Below are positions 1 to 9,125 of a stretch of DNA of 64,000 nucleotides, piece by piece (within the stretch, counting starts at the first letter, position 1; each line of letters begins with the position of its first letter). Made by a program: the position numbers and the translations under genes. The DNA comes from Brevibacillus sp. (GTDB lineage: Bacteria; Bacillota; Bacilli; Brevibacillales; Brevibacillaceae). The stretch lies in NCBI GenBank assembly GCA_017656235.1, contig JACDOF010000001.1, positions 1,054,001 through 1,118,000 on the forward strand, in the 5' to 3' direction. The notes below the pieces were generated by a model. The model worked only from the letters and a program-made list of their open reading frames with translations. It was not told where the DNA came from and made no database searches.

Positions 1-165
1 CACGGGCATGGAGATCTGCCATTTTGCCAATGACCCTTCAAACATACGCATCTCATCAGGCAGAGAGGTCAGTACCTGAAACGGGGTAGAGCTGACGACC
101 AGGGCAGTGATGAGCAATAGCATACTTCCCAACCATTTTTTTTTCTGTTGACGGATCACCAGCAT
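1..165 (-). CDS. spoIVB: SpoIVB stage IV sporulation serine peptidase, N-terminal fragment
   Basis: The reverse strand carries the first 55 codons of an open frame that runs off the left edge. It begins with a basic stretch and one membrane segment (about residues 11-28), followed by a segment with a DEMRMFEG-like motif that resembles the start of the mature SpoIVB ectodomain. SpoIVB is secreted from the forespore and activates pro-sigma-K processing through SpoIVFA/SpoIVFB. Its position directly downstream of recN matches B. subtilis and carries much of the assignment, because the PDZ and peptidase domains lie outside the window. AGGAG lies 9 bases before the GTG at 159 and only 3 bases before the ATG at 165, so the true start may be 159. 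Confidence 0.8.
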   Translation of the reverse strand, partial: MLVIRQQKKKWLGSMLLLITALVVSSTPFQVLTSLPDEMRMFEGSLAKWQISMPV

Positions 166-218
166 TCACTCCTACTTTCCTACCTGCACCTACTGCCACA
201 TCTCCACCTTGCCGTATC

Positions 219-225
219 TATAATG
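219..225 (-). promoter_or_regulatory. possible forespore sigma-factor -10 element upstream of spoIVB
   Basis: The reverse strand reads CATTATA about 60 bases upstream of the spoIVB start, matching the CATnnTA -10 class used by sigma-G. SpoIVB is known to be made in the forespore. No good -35 element sits at the usual distance; the nearest, TTATA, is about 20 bases upstream. The call is therefore tentative. Confidence 0.25.
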
Positions 226-251
226 TTACCGAGCCCTTGCGTGTTTATAAC

Positions 252-286
252 AGTAAAAAAGCTGTCAACGGCTGTTGACAGCTTTT
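252..286 (-). terminator. intrinsic terminator overlapping the recN stop codon
   Basis: A perfect 13-bp inverted repeat (AAAAGCTGTCAAC at 257-269 with its complement at 274-286, 4-base loop) is followed on the minus strand by six T. The recN stop codon lies inside the hairpin, so the last recN codons form one arm. It separates recN from spoIVB. Confidence 0.85.
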
Positions 287-1995
287 CGTTCTTTTCCCAT
301 GAGAATCATTTCACGGGCGTGTTCCATCGTTTTTTCGGTCACTTCCGCACCGCCCAGCATCCGCGACAGTTCGACGACGCGCTCCTCATCGTTGAGCGGT
401 ATGACGCGAGTCGTCGTTTCCTGTTCATTCATCTCTTTGCAAATCAGGAAATGCACGTCCGCCAAGGAGGCAACCTGCGGCAGGTGGGAGATGCAGAGCA
501 CTTGGCGGTGCTGGGCGACCCGAGCCAGTTTTTCCGCAATGGCCTGGGCGGCCCGCCCGCTCACGCCGGTATCCACTTCGTCAAAGATGAGCGTTTCAAC
601 CTGGTCAGTGGAGGCGAGAATCGTCTTGATCGCCAGCATGATGCGGGACAGCTCGCCGCCTGACGCAATCTTGGCCAACGGTCGCAGCGGTTCCCCGGGG
701 TTGGGGGCGATCATAAACTCTACCTGATCGATACCGTTCGCCGTGATCTGCCGCCTGACCCCTTCCACTTCGATCCCCTGTTCATCCGCGACCTGCCTTA
801 CTTCGATGGCAAAGCGGGCCCGCTCCATACACAGCTCCTGCAGCTGCTGCTCAATGGCCGCAGACAGCACTTGGGCCAATTCCCGACGCTTGACGCTCAA
901 CTCCAGTGCCTCTACCGCCAGATCGGCAGCCAGTTCCTTTACGTGCTGCTCCAGCTTTTGCAGGCGATCATCGTAATGTTCCATCTCTTCCAGCTCGTCT
1001 TGAATCATTGCCGCGTACTCCAGGATTTCATCCACCGTTTTCCCGTATTTGCGCTTCAGTCCGGAGATGATGTCGAGCCGCCGCTCTACTGCCTCCAGTT
1101 CGTCCGGCGAAAATTCCAGCTGCTCCCGCACCTGGCGCAAACCATGTACAGCGTCTTCTATCTGGTAATAGGCCGACTGGATTGATTCCACGATCGGAGC
1201 CAGACTGTCATCATACGGCAAGACACGCTCCAATTCACTCATCGCATGGCCCAACCAGTCCAGTCCGTGCTGGTCCCCGGACAGCGCCTGATACGCTCCT
1301 TCAATCCCGGCGAAAACCTTTTCCACATTGCTCCACTTTTTGCGCTGGGCCAGCAGCCGCTCGTCTTCACCGGGTTCAAGCGATGCTGCTTCAATTTCAC
1401 GCAGCTGGTAGTTGAGCAAATCGATTCGCTGCGCCAGCTCTCGCTCGTTTTTGGCCATTCGCTCCAAATCCTGCCTAATCCTGCGGTACGCCTGGTACAG
1501 TTTGGCGTACTCCTGCTTGGTCTGCCGCAGTTCCTGCTCCCCGTATGCGTCCAGCCACTCGATGTGCTTGTCAGCCTGCATCAGACGGTGGGCATCGTGC
1601 TGACCGTGAATCTGTACCAGCCAAGGCCCCAGTTCCCTCAGCATGGCCAACGTCACAAGCTGCCCGTTAATGCGAATGACGTTTTTGCCCGAGAGTGAAA
1701 TGTCGCGCCGCACGACGAGCATGCCATCTTGCTCCACGTGTACGCCAAAACCCTCACAGATGGCAAAAGCCGGCGAGTTTGGCGGCAGTTCAAACAGCCC
1801 CTCCACTTCCGCCCGCTTCTCGCCGTGGCGGACATATTCGGCCGAACCGCGTTCTCCCAAGAGCAGGCCGATAGCGTCGATGATGATCGATTTTCCCGCA
1901 CCGGTTTCTCCGGTTAGAATGTTCAAACCACGGCGAAAGGAAATCGTCACCGCTTTGATGATCGCAAAGTTGCGAATCGTCAATTCGTGCAGCAT
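265..1995 (-). CDS. recN: DNA repair protein RecN
   Basis: This SMC-like ATPase acts early in double-strand break repair in the cytoplasm. The 576-residue product has the usual family length. An N-terminal Walker A motif, GETGAGKS, lies near residue 32, followed by a long central coiled-coil region rich in Glu, Gln and Arg. The C-terminal head has an ABC signature (ASGGELSR near residue 440) and a Walker B motif (LIFDEVDTG). The ATG has a good Shine-Dalgarno (AAGGAGAGA). It is 12 bases downstream of argR and ends in a strong terminator, so it closes a nadK-argR-recN unit. I did not find a clear LexA box. Confidence 0.98.
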   Translation of the reverse strand: MLHELTIRNFAIIKAVTISFRRGLNILTGETGAGKSIIIDAIGLLLGERGSAEYVRHGEKRAEVEGLFELPPNSPAFAICEGFGVHVEQDGMLVVRRDISLSGKNVIRINGQLVTLAMLRELGPWLVQIHGQHDAHRLMQADKHIEWLDAYGEQELRQTKQEYAKLYQAYRRIRQDLERMAKNERELAQRIDLLNYQLREIEAASLEPGEDERLLAQRKKWSNVEKVFAGIEGAYQALSGDQHGLDWLGHAMSELERVLPYDDSLAPIVESIQSAYYQIEDAVHGLRQVREQLEFSPDELEAVERRLDIISGLKRKYGKTVDEILEYAAMIQDELEEMEHYDDRLQKLEQHVKELAADLAVEALELSVKRRELAQVLSAAIEQQLQELCMERARFAIEVRQVADEQGIEVEGVRRQITANGIDQVEFMIAPNPGEPLRPLAKIASGGELSRIMLAIKTILASTDQVETLIFDEVDTGVSGRAAQAIAEKLARVAQHRQVLCISHLPQVASLADVHFLICKEMNEQETTTRVIPLNDEERVVELSRMLGGAEVTEKTMEHAREMILMGKERKAVNSR

Positions 1996-2006
1996 CCCAT
2001 CTCTCC

Positions 2007-2456
2007 TTACAGCATGTCCAAAAATCGCTGTGTTACTTCCTCTGAAGACGCATCGGACCGACAGATGAGCAGGATCGTGTCATCCCCGCCGATTGTTCCC
2101 AGCACTTCCGGCCACTGCAGGTTGTCGATCAAGGCGGCTACCGCCATCGCGTTACCAGGCATCGTCTTCATCACAATCAAATTGTTGGCATAATCGACAC
2201 TGATGAAGCTGTCGATCAGCGCCCGTTTCAACTTTTGCAGCGGGTTGAACTTCTGGTCGGCGGGAAGAGAGTACTTGTACCTGCCGTCGGCAAGCGGCAC
2301 CTTGACCAGGTGCAGCTCCTTGATATCGCGCGACACCGTCGCCTGAGTCACGTTAAAGCCGGCTTCCCGCAGATAGTCGACCAGCTCGTCCTGTGTCTCC
2401 ACCTCGTTGTTCGCGATGATTTCGCGGATCTTGATATGGCGTTGTCCCTTGTTCAT
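2007..2456 (-). CDS. argR: arginine repressor ArgR/AhrC
   Basis: This hexameric DNA-binding regulator of arginine synthesis and catabolism has the expected 149 residues from [10 protein letters not shown] to the C terminus. The N-terminal winged helix contains [12 protein letters not shown], the recognition-helix region. The C-terminal half contains the arginine-binding and oligomerisation segment [11 protein letters not shown] longer in-frame start exists at 2525, but it reads into nadK, and the family start at 2456 has a GGGAG site upstream. The gene sits 8 bases after nadK and just before recN, as in many Bacillales. Confidence 0.97.
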   Translation of the reverse strand: MNKGQRHIKIREIIANNEVETQDELVDYLREAGFNVTQATVSRDIKELHLVKVPLADGRYKYSLPADQKFNPLQKLKRALIDSFISVDYANNLIVMKTMPGNAMAVAALIDNLQWPEVLGTIGGDDTILLICRSDASSEEVTQRFLDML

Positions 2457-2464
2457 TTGCTTTT

Positions 2465-3322
2465 CTACTCCCATTCCCCATGCAGTTTGTTGCGTATCAC
2501 TTGAAAAAAGCTGGCGTCGTTCCATTTAATCAACGGCGTTACATGTGGTGATCGCTTGACGTAAATGATGTCTCCTCCTTCCAGACGGTAGCCAAACTGT
2601 CCATCTATCGACAGTCCCATTTCCTGGTGAACCGCATCCACTTCCACCCGGATTACCTGTTCCGCGGAGAATACCATCGGACGCGCCGTCAGAGAATGGG
2701 GAGCCACCGGCGTCAAGAGCAGCATTTCCACATTGGGTGCCACGATCGGTCCGCCTGCTGACAAGGAGTAGGCGGTAGAGCCGGTCGGACTGGAGACGAT
2801 CACTCCGTCCCCGCTGAAGGTGGCGACGTACTGGTCGTCCAGGTAGACGGCACACTGAATGATCCGGCAAAATGAGCCCTTGGCAATACCGACGTCGTTC
2901 ATCGCTGTATAGGTGGCCAACAGCTCCCCCTTGCGCCACAGTGCGGCTTCCAGCATCATCCTCCGTTCGATCCGATACGCTCCACGAAGCAGGCTGTCGA
3001 CAGCCGTTTGCAGATTTTCCGGCTCCGCTTCGGAAAGAAATCCCAGTGTCCCCAGATTGATGCCCAAAATCGGCAGCGCATGTCCTGCCAATTGTCGAGC
3101 AATTCCCAGCAGGGTTCCATCGCCGCCTAACACGCAAAGCAGTTCGGCGCGTTCAGCAAACTGATTGAGCGGACAGGCGAGATCGGAACGGTCCAATACA
3201 TGGGCGATGCTCTCTTCCAGTACCACCTCTGCTCCCTTCTCTTCCAGCAAGTAGAGCAGTTCGCGCGCCACGATGCGTGCTTCTGGTTTTCCTCTGTTGG
3301 CTACAATTCCGATTCTGTTCAC
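2465..3322 (-). CDS. nadK: NAD kinase
   Basis: This enzyme phosphorylates NAD to NADP using ATP or polyphosphate. The 285-residue protein has the catalytic GGDGT motif ([12 protein letters not shown] near residue 64) and the conserved NAD-binding segment [16 protein letters not shown] near residue 177. In B. subtilis the tlyA-ahrC-recN block has no NAD kinase between tlyA and ahrC, so this placement is a local difference, although nadK next to argR and recN is known elsewhere in the phylum. Start and length fit the family. Confidence 0.96.
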   Translation of the reverse strand: MNRIGIVANRGKPEARIVARELLYLLEEKGAEVVLEESIAHVLDRSDLACPLNQFAERAELLCVLGGDGTLLGIARQLAGHALPILGINLGTLGFLSEAEPENLQTAVDSLLRGAYRIERRMMLEAALWRKGELLATYTAMNDVGIAKGSFCRIIQCAVYLDDQYVATFSGDGVIVSSPTGSTAYSLSAGGPIVAPNVEMLLLTPVAPHSLTARPMVFSAEQVIRVEVDAVHQEMGLSIDGQFGYRLEGGDIIYVKRSPHVTPLIKWNDASFFQVIRNKLHGEWE

Positions 3323-3385
3323 GTCGCCACCCCAAGCTCGTCAGGTTGGATTCTTTTATACAAGTATACATCGTTTTATGCAGAC

Positions 3386-3447
3386 AAAAAAAGCCTGTTT
3401 CCGCTCATGAACAGAAAATGCCCGGAACTGCCATGCGAAAAACAGGC
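3386..3447 (-). terminator. intrinsic terminator downstream of tlyA
   Basis: The outer stem GCCTGTTT/AAACAGGC, with partial internal pairing between the arms, ends directly in seven T on the minus strand. It would end transcripts coming through dxs and tlyA, so nadK-argR-recN probably has its own promoter in the 60 bases that follow. A TATACT-like -10 is visible near 3365, but the -35 is weak. Confidence 0.7.
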
Positions 3448-3490
3448 GAATACCCTTGAGCCCACATTTGGAAGCCCGCATAGGCTCAAG
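3386..3490 (-). ncRNA. candidate structured RNA with 3' terminator between tlyA and nadK
   Basis: Read on the minus strand, an 8-bp stem (CTTGAGCC/GGCTCAAG, 3483-3490 with 3455-3462) precedes a longer hairpin. The outer arms of that hairpin, GCCTGTTT and AAACAGGC (3440-3447 and 3393-3400), are followed immediately by seven T (complement of 3386-3392). A TATCCT -10-like hexamer lies at 3494-3499, but its -35 is poor. The region could be a short independent RNA of about 100 nt or simply the terminator region of the dxs-tlyA transcript. I do not recognise the family. Confidence 0.4.
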
Positions 3491-3522
3491 CACAGGATAA
3501 CCTTTTTTTGCGGAGGAAAGTT

Positions 3523-3687
3523 GTGACATATGTATCCTTACACGTTATATCCGTATACGGTGGTCCCCGTCGGTATGGAGATGGGCATGGACATGTACGA
3601 CGAGGGGCGGAGGATCTGATCGCCCGGCAAATTCTTCAGGGAATGGCCGGGGAGTTATCTGGAGGGCTGTATGCGAAGAACAAATAA
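3523..3687 (+). CDS. unrecognised small ORF with two overlapping frames
   Basis: The segment lies in the roughly 400-base gap between nadK and tlyA, on the opposite strand. GGAGG at 3512-3516 precedes a GTG at 3523 by 6 bases; this opens a 54-codon frame ending at 3687 whose last 25 residues (starting EDLIARQIL) look like an amphipathic helix. An ATG at 3530 in another frame opens a 29-codon Tyr/Pro/Met-rich peptide (MYPYTLYPYT...) that stops at 3619. The protein-like character switches from the second frame to the first near GAGGGGCGG (3602-3610), where a -1 shift would join them. I do not recognise either peptide. It may be a frameshifted small spore-type gene or chance. Confidence 0.35.
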   Translation: MTYVSLHVISVYGGPRRYGDGHGHVRRGAEDLIARQILQGMAGELSGGLYAKNK

Positions 3688-3726
3688 GCGCCCCTGGTGG
3701 GGGCAAGACGCGTGGAACACAGCGGA

Positions 3727-4533
3727 CTACAACTGTTCGTGCGCCTCTGCCACCACCTGCTCGATACAGTTGGTCCAGTCGCTGCCCTCCCCTTTTGCGT
3801 CCTTTTTTACATGCAGCAGAAATTCGATATTCCCCTCGCCGCCGGTGATGGGCGAATAACTGATCCCTCTCACCGCGTAGCCAAGTGAGGAGGCGAAGGC
3901 GGTGATCTCCGCAAGCACCTGCTTGTGCACGTCCGGATCACGGACGATACCATTTTTACCCACATTTTCCTTTCCGGCTTCAAATTGTGGTTTTACCAAG
4001 GCAATCACGTCGCCCCCCTCTTTTAAAAAGTGATACAGGACGGGCAAAATCAGCTTGAGTGAGATAAAGGAAACGTCAATCGTGGCGGCGTCCGGACGTT
4101 CGTAGGCAAACTGACCGGGATCGAGATGACGAAAGTTGGTACGCTCCATCACCACCACTCGTTCATCCTGACGCAGGCGCCAAGCCAATTGGCCGTATCC
4201 GACATCAATCGCGTACACCTTGCGGGCGCCATGCTGAAGCGCACAGTCGGTAAAGCCGCCGGTAGAGGCGCCGATGTCCATCATCACCCGACCTGCGAGA
4301 TCAATGTCAAAGATGCGGAGAGCCTTCTCCAGTTTCAACCCGCCGCGGCTGACATAAGGGTGGACATCTCCCTTAACCGTGATTGCCGCATCTTCCGGCA
4401 GTTTTGTGCCAGGTTTGTCGCAGCGTTCGCCGTTGACCATGACCAAACCCGCCATCACCGCCGCCTTTGCCTTCTCCCGTGTCTCATAGAAGCCCCGCTC
4501 GACGAGCAGGACATCCAACCGTTCTTTTTTCAT
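3727..4533 (-). CDS. tlyA: TlyA-family rRNA 2'-O-methyltransferase (YqxC)
   Basis: The 268-residue protein has an N-terminal S4 RNA-binding domain (about residues 3-60, RLDVLLVERGF) followed by an FtsJ-like methyltransferase fold. The SAM-binding motif is MDIGASTGGFTDCAL near residue 86, followed by a conserved VYAIDVGYGQLAW segment. TlyA proteins methylate rRNA ribose in ribosomes; some members have been linked to haemolysis. It lies 4 bases downstream of dxs, almost certainly co-transcribed, and the ATG abuts the dxs stop. Confidence 0.94.
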   Translation of the reverse strand: MKKERLDVLLVERGFYETREKAKAAVMAGLVMVNGERCDKPGTKLPEDAAITVKGDVHPYVSRGGLKLEKALRIFDIDLAGRVMMDIGASTGGFTDCALQHGARKVYAIDVGYGQLAWRLRQDERVVVMERTNFRHLDPGQFAYERPDAATIDVSFISLKLILPVLYHFLKEGGDVIALVKPQFEAGKENVGKNGIVRDPDVHKQVLAEITAFASSLGYAVRGISYSPITGGEGNIEFLLHVKKDAKGEGSDWTNCIEQVVAEAHEQL

Positions 4534-4537
4534 GTTT

Positions 4538-6427
4538 CTACGCCCTCTGTTTTTGCGCCGGGTACAGCGCCTTTACTTTGGCAGCGATGTTGTTGGCAGT
4601 AAGACCAATCTCCTGCCGTTGTTCCTTGACACTGCCGTGTTCAACAAAGTAATCGGGTATACCGATACATTCCACGACCACGTGGTGATAACCGCTCCGG
4701 GCAAAGAATTCCAACACGGCACTGCCAAAACCGCCGGTTACGCACCCTTCTTCTACCGTAACGATGTCATATCCCTCTTGGGCCAAACCAGTCAGAAGCT
4801 CCTCGTCCAAGGGTTTGCAGAAGCGAGCGTTGACCACCGTGGGTACGATCCCGTCTGCTCTGAGCAGTTCTACCGACTGCTCCACAACTTCATACACGTG
4901 GCCAAAGGAAAGGATCGCCACGCGACTTCCTTTCTGGATCACCTCCGCCTTGCCGATCGGCAGCACCTGCAGCTCTTCATCCATCGGCACACCACGTCCG
5001 TTGCCGCGCGGGTAGCGAAAAGCGATTGGTCCGTCGTCGTAGGCGATAGCCGTCTTCATCATGTGCTGCAATTCGTTTTCATCCCGGGGAGCCATGATGA
5101 CCATGTTGGGGATCGCCCGCATAAAGGCGATGTCATACGCCCCCTGGTGGGTTTCCCCGTCTGCGCCCACCAGTCCCGCTCGGTCGACGGCAAATATGAC
5201 GTTTAGCTTTTGCCGGGCCACATCGTGAATCAATTGATCATAGGCACGCTGCAGGAACGTCGAGTAGACAGCAAACACCGGCTTCAGTCCCTGGGTGGCC
5301 AACCCGGCGGCAAAGGTACAGGCGTGCTGTTCGGCGATGCCCACGTCAAACATGCGATCCGGAAAAACCTCTGCGTACTTAACCAGTCCCGAACCACCCG
5401 GCATGGCTGGTGTAACCGCCACTACCCGCGGATCTTCCCGGGTGAGCCGGATCATCGTATCGGCAAAAACACTGGTATAGGCCGGTGCCTTGGACTTCGC
5501 CTTGATTTCCTCGCCTGATTCAATTTTATACGTGCCAATCCCGTGCCATTTGAACGAGTCCGCTTCCGCCGGTGCATATCCTTTTCCTTTTTTGGTCACG
5601 GCGTGTACCAGGATTGGTCCTTTGGTCTGTGAGGCTGTCTTGAAAGCGTCGATCAACAGCTCGATATTGTGCCCGTCAATCGGCCCGATGTAGGTAAAGC
5701 CCAATTCTTCAAACAAAACACCTGAAACCAGCAGGTACTTCATGCTGTCTTTCAAACGCTCCGCCCAATGAGCCAATTTGCCGCCGACGGCCGGAATCGA
5801 TTTGAGCAGGTGTTCCAGTTCGTCCTTGGCCCGGCGGTAGTTGTGCGCGGTGCGCAGTCTGCCCAAATAGTTATGCAGGGCACCGACATTGGGGGCAATC
5901 GACATCTCGTTGTCGTTCAAGACGACAATGACATTCTTGCCTTCGTCACCAATGTGATTCAGGGCTTCAAAGGCCATCCCGCCTGTCAGGGCACCGTCGC
6001 CGATAATGGCGATGACGTGGTGCTTCTCCCCCTTCAAATCGCGTGCAGTTGCCATCCCCATTGCCGCCGACAGCGACGTGCTGCTGTGGCCTGTTTCCCA
6101 TACGTCATGCGGACTTTCGTTCATCTTGGGAAAACCGCACAGTCCCTTGTACTGCCTTAGTGTCGGAAACCGGTCCGCACGGCCTGTCAGGATCTTGTGT
6201 ACATAAGCCTGGTGACCGACGTCCCAAAGCAGCTTGTCCTGGGGACTGTCAAACAGGTAATGAAGGGCCAGCGTCAGCTCCACTACGCCCAGGTTGGAAG
6301 CCAGATGACCGCCGGTTGCGGCCAGGTTCTCCACCAGAAACTGCCGGATTTCCTGCGCCAGTTCCGGCAGTTGGCTTTTCTTCAGTTTTTTTAGATCAGC
6401 CGGGCTTTGTATCGTTTTCAACAACAC
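4538..6427 (-). CDS. dxs: 1-deoxy-D-xylulose-5-phosphate synthase
   Basis: DXS condenses pyruvate and glyceraldehyde 3-phosphate, the first step of the MEP isoprenoid pathway, using thiamine diphosphate. The 629-residue length is typical. The TPP motif [15 protein letters not shown] lies near residue 152, a conserved YIGPIDGHN segment near 256, and the pyrimidine-domain segment with [18 protein letters not shown] near 425. Translation probably starts at GTG 6427 behind GAGGGG. The next gene upstream is ispA, which uses the pathway products, so the two form a metabolic cluster even though a hairpin separates them. Confidence 0.98.
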   Translation of the reverse strand: MLLKTIQSPADLKKLKKSQLPELAQEIRQFLVENLAATGGHLASNLGVVELTLALHYLFDSPQDKLLWDVGHQAYVHKILTGRADRFPTLRQYKGLCGFPKMNESPHDVWETGHSSTSLSAAMGMATARDLKGEKHHVIAIIGDGALTGGMAFEALNHIGDEGKNVIVVLNDNEMSIAPNVGALHNYLGRLRTAHNYRRAKDELEHLLKSIPAVGGKLAHWAERLKDSMKYLLVSGVLFEELGFTYIGPIDGHNIELLIDAFKTASQTKGPILVHAVTKKGKGYAPAEADSFKWHGIGTYKIESGEEIKAKSKAPAYTSVFADTMIRLTREDPRVVAVTPAMPGGSGLVKYAEVFPDRMFDVGIAEQHACTFAAGLATQGLKPVFAVYSTFLQRAYDQLIHDVARQKLNVIFAVDRAGLVGADGETHQGAYDIAFMRAIPNMVIMAPRDENELQHMMKTAIAYDDGPIAFRYPRGNGRGVPMDEELQVLPIGKAEVIQKGSRVAILSFGHVYEVVEQSVELLRADGIVPTVVNARFCKPLDEELLTGLAQEGYDIVTVEEGCVTGGFGSAVLEFFARSGYHHVVVECIGIPDYFVEHGSVKEQRQEIGLTANNIAAKVKALYPAQKQRA

Positions 6428-6548
6428 GTTAACCCCTCACTTTCCAGATCAATCGCCGGGAAAACGATTGCGGATCAAACTTGCTTCATTATAAACGTTT
6501 CCGTCAAAAAACTCCACTTTTCCCGGCGAAAAGGGAGAGCAGACGGAA

Positions 6549-6582
6549 CAATCCTAGTCCGCAGACTGCGGCACTAGGATTG
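6549..6582. repeat. near-perfect palindrome between ispA and dxs
   Basis: CAATCCTAGT at 6549-6558 pairs with ACTAGGATTG at 6573-6582, and an inner CCGCAG/CTGCGG stem extends the hairpin to about 16 bp with one bulged base. There is no T-run on either side, so it is not a classical terminator. It may be a weak terminator or a processing signal between ispA and dxs. Confidence 0.6.
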
Positions 6583-6610
6583 CCCTTGTACTACATCTAT
6601 GTGCAAGCTG

Positions 6611-7507
6611 TTAGTGACGGCGCTGAATAATGAAGTCGGCCAGCGGAGCCAGAATGGAATCACCAAGCCCGACAGCCGTCAGCGCCTGTTTCGCTTCATA
6701 GATGAGTTGATTCAGCTTCGCTTTGGACGCTTCCATTCCGATCAGCGCCGGATAAGTGGCTTTCTGCCGCGATTGGTCGCTGCCAGCCGTTTTTCCCAAT
6801 AAAGCGGTATCCCCCTCCACGTCAAGGATATCGTCCTGAATCTGAAAAGCGAGGCCGATGCACAATCCATAACGGGTAAGCGCGTCCAGCATGTGAGGGG
6901 GAGCTTCGGCCAGATAGGCGGCTCCACGCAGAGCCGCCATCAGCAGATCTGCCGTTTTGTGGCGATGGATGTATTCCAATTCTTCCAGTTGGAGCTGGCG
7001 TCCTTCTCCTTCCATGTCGGCGATTTGACCGCCAACCATTCCGGCCGCCCCACATCGTCGCCCCAATTCGGCAATCATCCGCAGCACGTTTTCCGGCTTT
7101 ACCTCCGGATGGTTCAGGTACGCCTCTGCGATACTGCCGAATGCGCGCGTCAAAAGCGCATCGCCAGCCAGGATCGCCGTTGCCTCACCAAATACCTTAT
7201 GGTTGGTTGGCTTGCCGCGGCGCAGATCGTCATCATCCATAGCCGGCAGATCGTCGTGAATGAGCGAATAAGTATGAATCATTTCCAGTGCAACTGCGTA
7301 GGGAATCCCTCGTTCAATTGGCACATCAAGCGACTCCAGTGTCGCCAGAACGAGGATTGGACGAAGCCGCTTCCCGCCGGCCATGAGAGAGTAGGTCATC
7401 GATTCATACAGCTGAACCGGCACTTCTTCTCTCTCCAGAGCGGGCAGCAGATGCTGTTCCACCAGATTGGCCTTATCCCGCAGATAGGCGGCGAGGGACT
7501 GGCTCAT
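6611..7507 (-). CDS. ispA: farnesyl diphosphate synthase (polyprenyl synthetase)
   Basis: This trans-prenyltransferase condenses isopentenyl diphosphate with dimethylallyl and geranyl diphosphate. The 298-residue protein carries both aspartate-rich motifs: LIHDDLPAMDDDDLRRG near residue 81 and FQIQDDILDVEGD near 222. It also has the GGKRLRP substrate motif near residue 45. Its ATG overlaps the xseB stop by 4 bases, so it is translationally coupled to xseB. Confidence 0.96.
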   Translation of the reverse strand: MSQSLAAYLRDKANLVEQHLLPALEREEVPVQLYESMTYSLMAGGKRLRPILVLATLESLDVPIERGIPYAVALEMIHTYSLIHDDLPAMDDDDLRRGKPTNHKVFGEATAILAGDALLTRAFGSIAEAYLNHPEVKPENVLRMIAELGRRCGAAGMVGGQIADMEGEGRQLQLEELEYIHRHKTADLLMAALRGAAYLAEAPPHMLDALTRYGLCIGLAFQIQDDILDVEGDTALLGKTAGSDQSRQKATYPALIGMEASKAKLNQLIYEAKQALTAVGLGDSILAPLADFIIQRRH

Positions 7508-7761
7508 TCCTCCTCCCCCTCAACCTGAAACGGTTTCTTGGTCACCCTTCCGTTTTCCTCCACGAGCTGTACAACCTGAGCTTCAATCGCATCCAGCTTC
7601 TGGGCGCACAGGCGGGATAACTTCATTCCTTCCTGATACAACTGGATTGCTTCCTCCAGTGGTACCTCCCCCTCTTCCAGCCGGCGTACCACTTCTTCCA
7701 GCCGCTGCATGGCCTGCTCAAACGGCAGCTCTTGTACTTGATCAACGTTCTTTTCGGTCAT
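7504..7761 (-). CDS. xseB: exodeoxyribonuclease VII small subunit
   Basis: The 85-residue helical protein has the family core FEQAMQRLEEVVRRLEEGEVP followed by LEEAIQLYQEGMKL. It binds the large subunit XseA to form the exonuclease VII complex that degrades single-stranded DNA. It overlaps the 3' end of xseA by 20 bases and the start of ispA by 4. Confidence 0.96.
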   Translation of the reverse strand: MTEKNVDQVQELPFEQAMQRLEEVVRRLEEGEVPLEEAIQLYQEGMKLSRLCAQKLDAIEAQVVQLVEENGRVTKKPFQVEGEEE

Positions 7762-9109
7762 GCTTATTCTCCTCTCGGGTGATGTCGGTCACGTTTGCGC
7801 GGACAACTCCGTCCTGCAAACGTACCACCACATCGTCCCCTGCGGAAATTTGTTCCGTGTTTTTTACCAACTGAGCATCTTTGTAAACAAGCGCATAACC
7901 GCGCTGCATGACTTTTAGCGGGCTGAGCGCATCCAACTGGCTGATTAGTCTGTGCCACTCTGCACGCGCCTGTTGAAGACGATGCTGCATCGCCTGGCTC
8001 AGCTCGTTTTGGCGGCGGGACAGGGTTTCGCGCTGCTGGTTCAGCCGGTTCGAGAAACGGTATCGCTGCAAGCGGTCCGACAACTGTGCAGCCTGCTCGC
8101 GGCGGCGCCGGACAAGCTGAATCGCGTTCAAACGAAGTCTGTAGATCCATTCGTCCAACTGCTGGCGCGCTTCGTCAATCCGACGCTGCGGACGGCGCAT
8201 GCCGTATGATCCAGTGAGTCTTGCCAGCCGCTGCCGCTGTTCCTGCAGATTGGTCTTCATGACACGGTGCAGCCGGTGTTCCAACTGGCCGATCCGCTCC
8301 ACCCACTCCAGATAGTGGGGCACAGCCAGTTCCGCTGCCGCCGTCGGCGTAGCGGCACGAACGTCAGCGACGAAATCGGCGATCGTGAAATCTGTCTCGT
8401 GTCCGACCGCCGAGATGACCGGAACGCGGGAAGCTGCTATGGCCCGCGCCACCCTTTCATCGTTGAACGCCCACAGCTCTTCGATCGAGCCGCCCCCTCT
8501 CCCAACGATCAGCACATCCACATGGGCCAGATCGTTGCATCTGCGAATGGCTGCCTCGATGGACGCTGGTGCCTCCTCCCCCTGGACAATCGCAGGTACG
8601 ATTGTGATGGCAGCCTGCGGAAAGCGTCTTTTGATCGTGATGACGATGTCGCGTACTGCTGCCCCGGTAGGCGAAGTAACTACGCCAATCGACTGTGGAA
8701 AGGCAGGCAGCGGCCGTTTCCGCTCAGCATCAAACAGCCCCTCTGCCTCAAGTTTTTCCTTCAACTGCTGAAATGCCAGATAAAGCGAACCCAGCCCGTC
8801 TGGCTGCATTTCCCGCGCGTACAGTTGATAATTGCCGTCCCGTTCGTAGACGGAGATGGATCCGCGCACGATCGCCTTGGTCCCGTTCTTGGGAAGAAAG
8901 CGGAGAAAGCGATTGTAACCGGCGAACATCACAACCTTGATTCGCGATTGCTCGTCTTTCAGTGTGAAGTACATATGCCCGCTGGTGTGGTGGGTAAAGT
9001 TGGAAATTTCTCCGCGAACCCATACGTCGGCCAACTCCTCGCGGCGTTCCAAGGTATGTTTCACGAAACGCGTCAGCTGGCTCACCGTCCAGATGTCCGG
9101 CGTACTCAT
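7742..9109 (-). CDS. xseA: exodeoxyribonuclease VII large subunit
   Basis: This is the catalytic and DNA-binding subunit of exonuclease VII. The 455-residue product begins with an OB-fold domain (about residues 5-100, with WVRGEISNFTHHTSGHMYFTLKD). The catalytic domain follows (about 125-340), containing GVVTSPTGAAVRDI, VGRGGGSIEELW and SAVGHETDFTIADFVAD. A long C-terminal coiled coil rich in Arg and Gln precedes a small beta domain. It lies 16 bases downstream of folD in a compact folD-xseA-xseB-ispA unit. Confidence 0.97.
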   Translation of the reverse strand: MSTPDIWTVSQLTRFVKHTLERREELADVWVRGEISNFTHHTSGHMYFTLKDEQSRIKVVMFAGYNRFLRFLPKNGTKAIVRGSISVYERDGNYQLYAREMQPDGLGSLYLAFQQLKEKLEAEGLFDAERKRPLPAFPQSIGVVTSPTGAAVRDIVITIKRRFPQAAITIVPAIVQGEEAPASIEAAIRRCNDLAHVDVLIVGRGGGSIEELWAFNDERVARAIAASRVPVISAVGHETDFTIADFVADVRAATPTAAAELAVPHYLEWVERIGQLEHRLHRVMKTNLQEQRQRLARLTGSYGMRRPQRRIDEARQQLDEWIYRLRLNAIQLVRRRREQAAQLSDRLQRYRFSNRLNQQRETLSRRQNELSQAMQHRLQQARAEWHRLISQLDALSPLKVMQRGYALVYKDAQLVKNTEQISAGDDVVVRLQDGVVRANVTDITREENKHDRKER

Positions 9110-9125
9110 TCGATCATCCTTTCCC

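Noticed and set aside
3322-3727. Possible OLE RNA, which is often found near dxs/ispA/nusB genes
   Set aside because: OLE RNA is about 600 nt and the largest gap in this neighbourhood is about 400; no OapA gene was seen.
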